This document shows, in pieces, positions 1-8,693 of a stretch of 64,000 nt of DNA. The stretch is taken from positions 1-64,000 of the forward strand of contig CAXXWB010000042.1 of NCBI GenBank assembly GCA_963677505.2. The letters are read 5' to 3'. The stretch is from JBGSUZ01 sp963677505. Its GTDB lineage: Bacteria > Bacillota > Clostridia > Peptostreptococcales > Acidaminobacteraceae. The position numbers and the translations under genes are program-made. A model generated the notes under the pieces. The model searched no databases. It was not told where the DNA came from and saw only the letters and a program-made list of their open reading frames with translations. Position 1 is the first letter of the stretch. Each line of letters begins with the position of its first letter.

Positions 1-230
1 CTGTATCGAGATTGTTGTTCAAGGGCAAATACAGCCACAGGACTGAATGCAATGAGGCTCCATTTTAGAGTTTTATGACCTTCAAACCATTTAATTGAAG
101 GCAACATCAAGAACAGTAAACCCAAGGCGCCAAAGGCAACTAAGGTCTCGCCTCTCACTAAAGAAGGCATCTCTACCCAAAAACCCAAGGCAAAAATTGC
201 TATGTAAAGCATGACTGTTGATTTTTTCAT
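1..230 (-). CDS. Membrane protein, N-terminal part only
   Basis: An open frame starts at an ATG at 228-230 and runs off the left edge. The first 76 residues start MKKSTVMLYIAIFALGFW and contain two or three hydrophobic stretches separated by short basic loops (around residues 5-18, 30-45 and 60-70), so it is probably an integral membrane protein. I do not recognise the family. It is divergent from htpG, with about 185 bases between them. Confidence 0.55.
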   Translation of the reverse strand, partial: MKKSTVMLYIAIFALGFWVEMPSLVRGETLVAFGALGLLFLMLPSIKWFEGHKTLKWSLIAFSPVAVFALEQQSRY

Positions 231-308
231 TGTCTCACCCCATGCTTTGAGTATATCATGCCCTAAATCACAAATGAAGCTTTTGAGCCTTTGGGATTTT
301 AATAATTG

Positions 309-335
309 TTAGCACTCCTTGATGTTGAGTGCTAA
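309..335. promoter_or_regulatory. CIRCE element (HrcA operator) upstream of htpG
   Basis: This is a perfect inverted repeat TTAGCACTC-N9-GAGTGCTAA, the consensus CIRCE operator bound by HrcA. A second perfect copy lies before hrcA in this window. It sits 7 bases upstream of the best -35 box for htpG rather than downstream of the promoter, which is unusual. Confidence 0.95.
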
Positions 336-342
336 AAATCTA

Positions 343-371
343 TTGACTTTTTTTTCATAGAGTCGTAAGAT
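343..371 (+). promoter_or_regulatory. Sigma-A type promoter for htpG
   Basis: TTGACT at 343-348 and TAAGAT at 366-371 are separated by 17 bases. They lie between the CIRCE element and the htpG ribosome-binding site (GAAAGGAG, about 401-408). Confidence 0.7.
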
Positions 372-416
372 AAATTTGAAAATCATAAAAAAAGCATTTT
401 GAAAGGAGCAATACCT

Positions 417-2386
417 ATGTCTCTAGAAAAAGGCAGTTTATCCATCCACAGTGAGAATATTTTTCCAATCATAAAAAAATGGCTCTATTCAGATCACGAT
501 ATTTTTGTTCGTGAATTGATTTCAAACGCTTGCGATGCCATTACAAAAGTGAAACAACTCAGTTCTCTCGGGGAAGCAGATCTTGGCGACGACAAAAATT
601 TCGCCGTTAAAGTCGTCTATGACCCAGAACAAAAGACCCTTACCTTCTCAGATAACGGGATTGGTATGACTGAAGAAGAAGTTAAAAAATATATCAATCA
701 AATCGCCTTTTCTGGCGCAGAAGATTTTCTTGAAAAATATAAAGACAAAGCGGACCAAGACCAAATTATTGGCCACTTCGGTCTCGGCTTCTACTCCTCT
801 TTCATGGTAGCTGACCATGTTAAAATTCATACAAAGTCCTACAAAACAGACGCCCCTTCCATCAGATGGGCATGTGACGGCGGTACAGAGTTTGAAATGA
901 GCGAAGGCGATCGTGAAAACCGAGGAACAGACATCATTCTTTACTTTGGTGAAGACGGAAATCTTTTGAATCGGAACATGTTCTTAGAAGTACGATTGAA
1001 AAATACTGTTCATTTATGCCATACCCTATCTACTTTGAAACCATTAAACCGGTTTCAGAAGAAACGGCAGATGAGGTAAAAGAAACCAATATTGAAGATT
1101 TAAAAGCTGCAATGGATGAAATGGTTGACGGTGAAACGGCTGAAGGTCCTTTAGGTGCTGAAGAAAAAGAAATTCAAGAGCCACAACCCCTCAATGATGT
1201 TACGCCTCTTTATACCCTTCAACCAAGCAATTGCACTGACGAAGACTATAAAAAATTCTATCAAAAAACATTCATAGACTTCAGAGAGCCTTTATTCTGG
1301 ATTCACCTCAATATGGACTATCCTTTCAACTTAAAAGGAATCCTCTACTTCCCTAAACTCAATACCGAATTTGACACATTGGAAGGCCGCATTAAACTTT
1401 ACAATAACCAAGTATTTGTAGCGGACAACGTGAAAGAAGTTATCCCTGAATATTTATTGCTTCTCAAAGGGGTCATCGACTGTCCAGACCTGCCTCTCAA
1501 TGTTTCAAGAAGCTTCCTTCAAAACGATGGCTTCGCTAAAAAAATCTCTGACTATATTTCTAAGAAAGTGGCAGACAAGCTTTCTGGCATGTTCAAAACC
1601 CAAAGAGAAACTTACGAAGGCTTCTGGGATGACCTTCACCCCTTCATTAAGTTTGGCGCTTTGAAAGATACTAAATTCAAAGAAAAAATGCTTGAAAACA
1701 TTTTACTTAAGACTGTTAAAGGTGAGTATTTATCTGTCAGCGAATACAAAGAAAAGCACAAGGATATTATTGAAGATAAAGTTTATTACACCAACGACCG
1801 CGTTCAACAGGCACAATACATTCAAATGCTTGAAGGTCACAATGTCGACACCGTTATGTTAGACCATAGTATCGACAATCCTTTCATCAGCTTGATGGAA
1901 GCTGAAATGGAGAAAACTCAGTTTGTCCGCGTAGACGGCGACCTAACAGACCTTCTGAAAGAAACCAGCGAGGAAAGCGAAGAAGTCCTCAAAGCAGATG
2001 AAGAAAAAATCACCAACGCTTTTAGAAAAGCTCTCAACCAAGAGACTCTCAAAGTTAAGGTCGAAACCCTTAAAAACGATGACGTAGCGGGTATGATTAT
2101 CTTAGACGAGAACAACCGCCGCATGCAGGAAATGATGAAAATGTACGGTATGGCGGGACTTGACCCTAATATGTTCCCATCTGAAGAAACATTGATTCTC
2201 AATAAAAAGCACCCCCTCATTCAATTTATTTTAAACAGCGATGACCACGATACAGAGCTACACAACATGGTAATGGCTCAAGTCTATGATTTAGCCGTCA
2301 TGAGTCACAAAACCATGACACCTGAAGCTATGACTGCTTTTATTAAGCGTTCAAATGACTTAATGAAGCGTATGATTGCAAACTAG
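417..2386 (+). CDS. htpG: Chaperone protein HtpG (Hsp90 family), one frameshift
   Basis: ATP-dependent cytosolic chaperone of the Hsp90 family. The N-terminal GHKL ATPase has the expected motifs: ELISNACDA (Mg/ATP-binding Asn), DNGIGMT and GHFGLGFYS. The middle domain has KYCSFMPYPIYF, the conserved DFREPLFWIHLN-like block and SRSFLQND; the C-terminal dimerisation domain follows. The ATG at 417 is chosen over a TTG at 399 because GAAAGGAG lies 8 bases before it. The frame breaks near 957-962: before that the protein reads ...GEDG, after it KSFESEHVLRSTIEKYCSF in another frame, so one base appears missing. With it restored the protein is about 656 residues, a normal length. The CIRCE element implies HrcA control. 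Confidence 0.93.
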
Positions 2387-2424
2387 AAATTGCACTGAAA
2401 TATATTCATTTTTAAAACCATTAT

Positions 2425-2478
2425 AAAAGGGTCGGTCTCTCCATGATTTTTCAAATCATATTGAAACCGACCCTTTTT
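2425..2478. terminator. Bidirectional terminator between htpG and the ferredoxin gene
   Basis: AAAAGGGTCGGT at 2425-2436 pairs with ACCGACCCTTTT at 2466-2477. There are A and T runs on either side, so it can serve both convergent genes. Confidence 0.85.
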
Positions 2479-2488
2479 CAGTTGATCA

Positions 2489-3394
2489 TTACTCATCTAA
2501 GTACTTTAAGTATTTTTTAACCCCTATCCAAACCAAACCTTTGCAACACTCATCCACACCTTTTACAGGTTCATGACTAAGGTACGTTTCAAAATTTTTC
2601 ATATCATAAGCTTTTACAAGCCATTTCTCATATTTAGGCGCTGTTATGGCACGAACAGGACAACCGTATAGACAGCGAAGACACATTAAGCAGTTGTCTC
2701 CAAAAACAGGTCTTCCTTGGTCATCTCGTTTAATATTCCCTGTTGGACATGCCTTTATGCATCGGCCACACTGGGTACAAGAATCCGAGACGATAAAATG
2801 GCGACTGGCTTTTTTAACCCCTTTTCGCTCCATTGCTGAAATAGGGTTAATTATGATTTGGCTCACCCTGAAAGGACTTCTTCTTACCACGGCTTTTTTT
2901 AAATCGCTTAAAATATCCTTTATTTTCAGAGGCAAAATTTGCATGATTCTCGCCAATAAATCCGGGTTAGTTTCGAAGAGTACGTTACAAGGCATGACCA
3001 ACATCCGCTCGTAGACCACGTTGTAAGATTTTTTCTCAAGAATACTTATCACTTGATTTCTGCAAGGTGTATTAGGCCACACTTCCCCGCCACCTGAAAC
3101 CGACAAGACAACTACTTTCGTTTGTCCTCCCTCGGGAAGCTTATCCAACCACTGATGAACCACATCTGGCGCACCTGAGGCGTGAACGGCAAATAGGATA
3201 AACAAAAAATCTACTGGCGGCATTTCGTGGGGATCAACGCTGTCATAGCGCATTTCAATACTTTCTGTCTGGATACCGCTCTTTACCAAAGCATTAGCCA
3301 ACCGACTGGCTACATATTTTGTGCTACCAGTGCCACTGAACCAAGCAATTCTTGTTTTCTGTCCTATGTTTAAAGGGCTATATACACGCTTCAT
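2489..3394 (-). CDS. EFR1-type ferredoxin: flavodoxin-like domain plus 2[4Fe-4S]
   Basis: 301 residues. The first ~150 resemble a flavodoxin, with the FMN-phosphate loop FSGTGSTKYVA at residues 19-29. The C-terminal third carries two ferredoxin motifs, CTQCGRCIKACP and CLMCLRCLYGCP, which bind two [4Fe-4S] clusters. This order is typical of EFR1-family electron carriers in anaerobic Firmicutes; its partner is not evident here. The ATG at 3394 has an AGGAG about 8 bases upstream. It is convergent with htpG and lies downstream of the feo genes on the same strand, about 30 bases after the small Fe-associated gene. Confidence 0.85.
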   Translation of the reverse strand: MKRVYSPLNIGQKTRIAWFSGTGSTKYVASRLANALVKSGIQTESIEMRYDSVDPHEMPPVDFLFILFAVHASGAPDVVHQWLDKLPEGGQTKVVVLSVSGGGEVWPNTPCRNQVISILEKKSYNVVYERMLVMPCNVLFETNPDLLARIMQILPLKIKDILSDLKKAVVRRSPFRVSQIIINPISAMERKGVKKASRHFIVSDSCTQCGRCIKACPTGNIKRDDQGRPVFGDNCLMCLRCLYGCPVRAITAPKYEKWLVKAYDMKNFETYLSHEPVKGVDECCKGLVWIGVKKYLKYLDE

Positions 3395-3427
3395 ACCATC
3401 ACGCTCCTATACCTTCATTATAAGCCA

Positions 3428-3604
3428 CTATTCTTCCGGAGTCAGTTGAATCATTTTTGAACTGCTACAACTTTTGCCGTCACCACAGCCAGAACAGCCT
3501 GCGCACTTGCCTGTGACCAATTCTTTTCGAATGGTTTTATAAAATACGGTTAAGCCAACGCCAAAAATAACCAGCGCCAATACTACGGTAATGAAATTAC
3601 CCAT
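3428..3604 (-). CDS. FeoB-associated Cys-rich membrane protein
   Basis: A 58-residue ORF that starts MGNFITVVLALVIFGVGLTV: one N-terminal transmembrane helix, then a short basic stretch and a Cys-rich tail (CAGCSGCGDGKSC). This matches the small FeoB-associated protein family found beside feoB in Firmicutes; its role in Fe(II) uptake is unproven. A perfect GGAGG precedes the ATG at 3604, and the gene begins 12 bases after the feoB stop, so it is probably the third gene of the feo operon. Confidence 0.85.
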   Translation of the reverse strand: MGNFITVVLALVIFGVGLTVFYKTIRKELVTGKCAGCSGCGDGKSCSSSKMIQLTPEE

Positions 3605-3616
3605 ACAAATCGCCTC

Positions 3617-5593
3617 CTAAGCGAAACCTAGCAATAAACCTAAACGGTAAACCATAAAAGCCACCAACCAAGCTGCTGCAAACTGATAAAACACAGAGAA
3701 GAAGGTCCATTTCCAAGAGTTTGTTTCTCTTTTGATGACACCAATAACACCAACACATGGCGTATATAAAAGTACAAACACCATAAAGGCATAGGCCGTT
3801 AATTGACTAAAGCTTTGATTCATCGTAACAGCGAGTTCACTTGCTGATGAAGCATCTGACATGCCATATACAATCATCATATTGGCAACTACAATTTCTT
3901 TGGCGACAATCCCTGTAATCAAGGAAAGTGCCGCTTGCCAGTTACCAAAGCCTAAAGGTTTGAAAATAGGTGCAATCCAACCCCCAAAAGCAGCGCCGTA
4001 ACTTTCTGTAATTGGCACCATTCCTGTGTGATTAAAATTAAGCACCACCCACAGAATGATTGAAGCACCTAAAATAACTGTCCCAGCTTTTGTTAAATAG
4101 CCTTGAACACGTTCCCAAACATGAATCACTAAAGACTTCAAACTTGGCAGTCTATAAGGAGGGAACTCCATAATAAAGTGAGTTTCTTCTCCTTTGAAAA
4201 GCGTCCGCCTGAAAACGTAGGCAAAGAACAATGCTACAACAATTCCCAATAGGTACAGTGAAAATGTTACCAGTGTTTCGTTCCCTGGGAAAAACACACC
4301 TGAGAAGAGAACATAAACCGGGAATCTCGCACCACAACTCATAAAGGGATTTACTAATATAGTAATTAATCGATCATTTTCATTTTCAACACTTCTGGTA
4401 CTCATAATAGCAGGTACGTTGCAGCCAAACCCTAAAATCATCGGGATAAAGCTTTTACCATTAAGACCTGCTTTACTCATCCAAAAATCCATCAAATAAG
4501 CCACTCTCGCCATATAGCCACTGTCTTCTAAAAGTGAAATCATGATAAAGAGAATGGCAATATTCGGCACAAAGGTCAATATACCTCCCACGCCGCCTAC
4601 AATGCCGTCTACTATCAAAGACTGCATCCAAGAGGCAACGCCAAGGCTAGTTAATGAACTGGATAAGAACGGGCTTAAACTCCCTGAGAAGAATACATCA
4701 ATCATGTCGGCAAAAATACCACCAAGGTCAAAGGTCAAATAAAACATGATGAACATAATGAGACCAAACAGAGGTAGTCCCACCAGTTTGTTCAGCAGCA
4801 ATCGATCTAAAGACGCCATCAAGTGGTCTTTCTTTATTTGAGATAGATCAACTGCGGCGTTGACAATTTCAGCTATTTTTTTATACCGTTCGTCGGAAAG
4901 AATCATTTCACCCTCATCTGGTGATAAATGGATGTCAATTCCGGATAGGGTTGCAATTTCTTCATCTTTTTCAAAGACTTTCAGCGCAACCCATCGCTTA
5001 TCTGCACCAATCGGTTTCTGTTCTAAGGCAACTGTGCTTTTCACAAAAGCTTCAACAGCTTCGTTGTATTCAAATTGCTTACATTGATATTCAGTTTCAT
5101 GATGATGAACATCTAAAATATCTCTTAACAATTCATCAATGCCTTTTTTCTTCAAAGCTGAAATTGGAACCACTGGAATACCTAATCTTTTAGACAAGTC
5201 CTCAGTATCAATTTGAATATTCTTCTTTTCAGCTTCATCCATCATATTCAGGGCTAGTACAACAGGTTTGCCCGTTTCAATCAGTTGTAGGGTCAAATAT
5301 AAATTTCGCTCTAGATAAGAGCTGTCTACAATATTTAAGATGAGGCCTGCCTCATCTTCTAATAAGTAATTTCTTGAAATTTTTTCTTCCAGAGTATATG
5401 GGGATAAACTGTAGATACCGGGCAAGTCCACTATTTCAATGAGATGTTTATCGATCGTCACTTGACCGACCTTTTTCTCAACCGTTACACCTGCCCAGTT
5501 TCCAACATAATGGTTATTCCCAGTCAAATGATTGAATAAAGTGGTTTTACCACAATTAGGATTGCCAACAAGGGCCACTTTTAACTGATTCAT
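3617..5593 (-). CDS. feoB: Ferrous iron transport protein B
   Basis: 658 residues. The N-terminal cytoplasmic G domain has GNPNCGKTTLFN (G1), DLPGIYSL (G3) and NMMDEA (G4), followed by a regulatory spacer. From about residue 275 there are two Gate-type membrane blocks with the conserved MILGFGCNVPAIMSTR motif and a GIVAKEIVVAN-like segment. FeoB is the GTP-regulated inner-membrane Fe(II) transporter. It follows feoA by 15 bases and precedes the Cys-rich partner. Length and motifs are intact. Confidence 0.97.
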   Translation of the reverse strand: MNQLKVALVGNPNCGKTTLFNHLTGNNHYVGNWAGVTVEKKVGQVTIDKHLIEIVDLPGIYSLSPYTLEEKISRNYLLEDEAGLILNIVDSSYLERNLYLTLQLIETGKPVVLALNMMDEAEKKNIQIDTEDLSKRLGIPVVPISALKKKGIDELLRDILDVHHHETEYQCKQFEYNEAVEAFVKSTVALEQKPIGADKRWVALKVFEKDEEIATLSGIDIHLSPDEGEMILSDERYKKIAEIVNAAVDLSQIKKDHLMASLDRLLLNKLVGLPLFGLIMFIMFYLTFDLGGIFADMIDVFFSGSLSPFLSSSLTSLGVASWMQSLIVDGIVGGVGGILTFVPNIAILFIMISLLEDSGYMARVAYLMDFWMSKAGLNGKSFIPMILGFGCNVPAIMSTRSVENENDRLITILVNPFMSCGARFPVYVLFSGVFFPGNETLVTFSLYLLGIVVALFFAYVFRRTLFKGEETHFIMEFPPYRLPSLKSLVIHVWERVQGYLTKAGTVILGASIILWVVLNFNHTGMVPITESYGAAFGGWIAPIFKPLGFGNWQAALSLITGIVAKEIVVANMMIVYGMSDASSASELAVTMNQSFSQLTAYAFMVFVLLYTPCVGVIGVIKRETNSWKWTFFSVFYQFAAAWLVAFMVYRLGLLLGFA

Positions 5594-5608
5594 TGAGAAG
5601 TCCTCTCC

Positions 5609-5830
5609 TTAGGCTGCTGATACTTGAATGTTAGATACGATACCTTTTCCAAGAGCCACTCGGGTGCCTCTGACTTCTACCACCAAAGGACCTAAAAAAG
5701 ACTTGGAAACCACATTCAATCGAACACCAGGGGTCAAACCCATATCCTGAAGCTTTCTTCGTAGTCTTGTATCAAATTGGATGCTTTCTATGATCACATT
5801 CTGTCCTGTCTGGATCGATGATAATGGCAT
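5609..5830 (-). CDS. feoA: Ferrous iron transport protein A
   Basis: A 73-residue SH3-like FeoA protein that probably modulates FeoB. It has the typical LRRKLQDMGLTPGVRLNVV pattern and an RVALGKGIVSNI end. I choose the ATG at 5830 (MPLSSIQTG) because GGAGG lies 8 bases upstream; the in-frame ATG at 5836 is only 2 bases from that GGAGG. First gene of the feoA-feoB operon. Confidence 0.93.
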   Translation of the reverse strand: MPLSSIQTGQNVIIESIQFDTRLRRKLQDMGLTPGVRLNVVSKSFLGPLVVEVRGTRVALGKGIVSNIQVSAA

Positions 5831-5885
5831 ATTCATATCCTCCGATTATTAATGCTTGCAATATTATGAGATTATCACAATTTGT

Positions 5886-5939
5886 TGATATCGATTATCA
5901 TTTACAAGTTCATTGTATCGCAAATGATAGTCGATGTCA
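5886..5939. promoter_or_regulatory. Pair of Fur-like operators before feoAB
   Basis: Two related near-palindromic 15-mers lie here: TGATATCGATTATCA (5886-5900) and TGATAGTCGATGTCA (5925-5939). They resemble the Fur 7-1-7 consensus TGATAATnATTATCA, most closely in the ATTATCA half. One overlaps the -35 box and spacer of the feoA promoter, the other lies just downstream of its -10. Fur as the regulator is inferred from sequence and gene function. Confidence 0.65.
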
Positions 5940-5940
5940 A
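5912..5940 (-). promoter_or_regulatory. Promoter of the feoAB operon
   Basis: On the minus strand, TTGACA (5940-5935) and TACAAT (5917-5912) are separated by 17 bases. This near-consensus promoter is flanked and overlapped by the Fur-like boxes. Confidence 0.85.
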
Positions 5941-5989
5941 TTACATTAATAACTTTTTAACAATTGATATGATTCCATTTTAACAACAA

Positions 5990-7207
5990 TTATAATTTTT
6001 CTCTAACATCTGCAATTGCAACAACTGCAGATGAAAAAGCCCATTGAATATTATAGCCACCTGTATCCCCATCAACGTCTATCACTTCACCAGCAAAATA
6101 GAGACCCTCACATATTTTTGAAGCCATATTTTTTGCTTTTATTTCACTTAAATCCACGCCGCCTGCCGTTGCCATGCCAATTTCTCTTCCGCCAACTTGC
6201 TGAATAGGCACTTCAAATTGCGTTAAGGAAATAACAATTTTTTGACGCAGTTTTTTATCCATTTCAGCAAAAGTCAATTGCTCATCAATACCTAAGAGTA
6301 AGGCCAATTGATCTGCCATGGACTTGCTGTGACAAATTTGTCGTAAATAGAATCTTAGACTATTTTTACCTTTTTTTTGTGAAAGCATGACCAATTCCGC
6401 TTCTAAATCTTGTCTTGTCAAAGATGTGAAATTTATTCTCAAAATATCGCCTGCCATAAAATCTCTACTGTTGTTCAATATAACTGGCCCACTGAGTCCT
6501 TTATGGGTAAACAACAAATCCCCTTTATAGTTCTTTAATAACTTTCCTTTCCTTAAAAGCCCTAGTTCAGCACCTGTAATGGAAGCCCCTGACAAGTTTT
6601 TCAAAGCCTCTACACTATGATAGATAGGTGCTAGTGAAGCTCTTGGAGGAATAATTTCATGCCCTAATTCTTTTGCAAATTTGTAACCATCTCCATCAGA
6701 TCCTGTCACTGCATAAGTAAAACCACCTGTTGCTATAAGCAGATTTGGGACTTTATATACATTTTTGTCTGTCTTTACAATAAAAGCGTCTTGATAAGTG
6801 ATGGATTGTACCGTCTCTTTGAAATGAAAAGTAACGCCTTTATTTAAGGCTTCGTTCATTAAAACTTCAACGACATCTCCCGCCATCAAACTTTTTGGAA
6901 AAACTTTCCCATTCTCCATGACAATGCTATCCACGCCCCGACTTTTAAACCATTCTCTTGTCATTTGAGGTGACCACTTCGCCAAAGCATGTTTTACAAA
7001 ATTCTTATGATTTCCAAAATGCTCTACCATTTCTCCAACCGATTCATCATGGGTAAAATTACATTGTCCTTTTCCAGAAATTAAAACTTTCTTTCCGGAA
7101 TTTCCGTTTTTTTCAATTACCAAAGTTGTAATATTTTCAGAAGATGCAGCAGCCATAAGGCCTGCAGCACCGCACCCAATAATAAGCAATTTGAACGTCT
7201 CTATCAT
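5990..7207 (-). CDS. BaiN/HI0933-type FAD-dependent oxidoreductase
   Basis: 405 residues. It begins with a Rossmann dinucleotide-binding motif (IIGCGAAGLMAA), followed by the family-typical GKKVLISGKGQCNFT block. The C-terminal end (GLYFAGEVIDVDGDTGGYNIQWAFSS, abbreviated here to GEVIDVDGDTGGYN) is the second conserved FAD-contact motif of the HI0933/YhiN family. These flavoproteins are widespread; substrates are mostly unknown, though the BaiN branch reduces bile-acid intermediates. AAGGAG precedes the ATG. It stands alone, divergent from the next gene. Confidence 0.85.
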   Translation of the reverse strand: MIETFKLLIIGCGAAGLMAAASSENITTLVIEKNGNSGKKVLISGKGQCNFTHDESVGEMVEHFGNHKNFVKHALAKWSPQMTREWFKSRGVDSIVMENGKVFPKSLMAGDVVEVLMNEALNKGVTFHFKETVQSITYQDAFIVKTDKNVYKVPNLLIATGGFTYAVTGSDGDGYKFAKELGHEIIPPRASLAPIYHSVEALKNLSGASITGAELGLLRKGKLLKNYKGDLLFTHKGLSGPVILNNSRDFMAGDILRINFTSLTRQDLEAELVMLSQKKGKNSLRFYLRQICHSKSMADQLALLLGIDEQLTFAEMDKKLRQKIVISLTQFEVPIQQVGGREIGMATAGGVDLSEIKAKNMASKICEGLYFAGEVIDVDGDTGGYNIQWAFSSAVVAIADVREKL

Positions 7208-7299
7208 TTTTATCTCCTTATTTTTTTTCTAAATATATTAATATTTCATTACAAAATTACCGATAATTTATTATGAACCGTCGTTGGGGTTACCATCTG

Positions 7300-7380
7300 T
7301 AATGTGCCCTTAATAATTTGTCTCAGGGGTATTGTGACCCTTACTAATGTTTCTAAGGGCATCGTGTCCTTGGACAAACC
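7300..7380. repeat. Three degenerate ~30-base direct repeats in a leader region
   Basis: The 219-base gap before the next gene contains three diverged copies of a unit of the form (A/T)TGTGxCCCTTxxTAATxTTTCTxAGGG, starting near 7300, 7330 and 7360. Each includes a potential small hairpin such as AGGG...CCCT. A GCTCC...GGAGC hairpin follows near 7386-7400, just before the ribosome-binding site. Function unknown. Confidence 0.35.
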
Positions 7381-7426
7381 ATTGGCTCCCATACTGGAGC
7401 TTGTTAAATCACACGGAGGTGTTGTT

Positions 7427-8575
7427 ATGAAAATTGCTAATAGCGCTGTAGCCATGGAGGGTCACAGTCGCAGTGTTTCCGAAGAAACAACTAGCACCAA
7501 TATGCGCATGTGGGACAACCGCAGAAGTGGTAATGCAAACAGTTCTAATCCAAATTCAGATCAACTTTCTTTATCTCCAGAAGGCTTATCTATGGCATCA
7601 TTAAATGCCCAAGCTTCTGAAATGGCCCAAGCTCAGACCATTACATCTTCTTACAAGTGGTTCACACCCCTTGAGGAGTCCCAGCAATCTGACTTAGGAA
7701 GCTTATTCTCAGATAAGGACCGAAATCAACTGTCACTATTGGAAAAAATGATTGAAGCCCTTACAGGTAAAAGATTTAAATTCAATCACCTGCTTATGAA
7801 GAAACCTTACCACGGTTCTACCAGCGGGCCTACTTTCAAAACAGACACTCAACCTGTGAATCTGCCAGGCAACTCAGCCAATTTTGCATTTAACGCCGTC
7901 CAGCCTTTAGGCTGGGGCATACAATATCATTCTGAAACCACTCACGCCCTAAAACAAACTGTAGATTTTAAATCGACAGGTAGTATTCAAACAGAAGATG
8001 GACGTTCTATAGATTTTGAACTGAATTACCATTTTAGTCAAGAGGTGTACAGTCAATCTGTTGTTGATTTCAAGGCAGGCGACGCTTTAATTGATCCACT
8101 GGTTATTCGCCTTGACAATGGACCTATGAAATACTCAAAGGATACCATTCGCTTTGATTTAGATGTCGATGGCATCAAAGACGAATTCAGAGTGCCTATT
8201 GATAACGCAGGTATGCTTTTCTTAGACAAAAACGGAAACCACAAAGTTGATGATGGCAGCGAGTTATTCGGACCTCAAACTGATGATGGTTTTGGAGAGC
8301 TAGCCGCTTTAGACTCAGACAAAAATGGCTGGATAGATGAAAGTGACGATGCCTTTAAAGATTTGCGCATTTGGATTCGTTCAGGTGATGGCTCAGATCG
8401 TTACCTAGGTTTAATAGAAGCAGGTGTTGGTGCATTATTTGTGGGCGGTGCTCAAACAAAAGCTGATTTATTCAACAATTCCGTTGAGCAAGTGGGCCAA
8501 ATGAAAGCCACTGGATTCTATTTAAAAGAAAATGGTCAAACGGGTTTGATGCACGAATTAGATTTTAAACTTTAG
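7427..8575 (+). CDS. Putative Ca-binding protein with RTX-toxin-like C-terminal domain
   Basis: 382 residues from the ATG at 7427, which has GGAGG about 9 bases upstream; the frame is open further upstream but without a comparable site. No signal peptide is visible. The N-terminal ~100 residues are polar and Ser/Asn rich. The C-terminal third has three EF-hand-like acidic loops: DLDVDGIKDE (about residue 243), LDKNGNHKVDDGSELFG (about 265) and LDSDKNGWIDESDDAF (about 295). They are followed by DLRIWIR and LGLIEAGVGALFVGG. This pattern is known from the non-repeat domain next to RTX repeats in haemolysin-type proteins. Here it is alone, without RTX nonapeptides. Function unknown. Confidence 0.7.
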   Translation: MKIANSAVAMEGHSRSVSEETTSTNMRMWDNRRSGNANSSNPNSDQLSLSPEGLSMASLNAQASEMAQAQTITSSYKWFTPLEESQQSDLGSLFSDKDRNQLSLLEKMIEALTGKRFKFNHLLMKKPYHGSTSGPTFKTDTQPVNLPGNSANFAFNAVQPLGWGIQYHSETTHALKQTVDFKSTGSIQTEDGRSIDFELNYHFSQEVYSQSVVDFKAGDALIDPLVIRLDNGPMKYSKDTIRFDLDVDGIKDEFRVPIDNAGMLFLDKNGNHKVDDGSELFGPQTDDGFGELAALDSDKNGWIDESDDAFKDLRIWIRSGDGSDRYLGLIEAGVGALFVGGAQTKADLFNNSVEQVGQMKATGFYLKENGQTGLMHELDFKL

Positions 8576-8624
8576 AGAAACCCGTCTAGGAAATATAATA
8601 TTAGTTTTTTAAATTTATACCATT

Positions 8625-8660
8625 AGAGGGTCAAGGAAACCAAAATTTCCTTGACCCTCT
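8625..8660. terminator. Bidirectional terminator
   Basis: AGAGGGTCAAGGAAA (8625-8639) pairs perfectly with TTTCCTTGACCCTCT (8646-8660) around a 6-base loop, between convergent genes. Confidence 0.85.
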
Positions 8661-8693
8661 TTACGCATTTTCCTTATTCAGCTTGATCCTTAC

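Noticed and set aside
4860..5193. Plus-strand ORFs of 75-90 codons within feoB
   Set aside because: Opposite strand to an intact feoB, no ribosome-binding site; they are antisense by-products of feoB codon use.
7208..7426. Leader of the Ca-binding gene considered as a c-di-GMP riboswitch
   Set aside because: The conserved GEMM aptamer blocks are not present; only degenerate repeats and a small hairpin can be seen.
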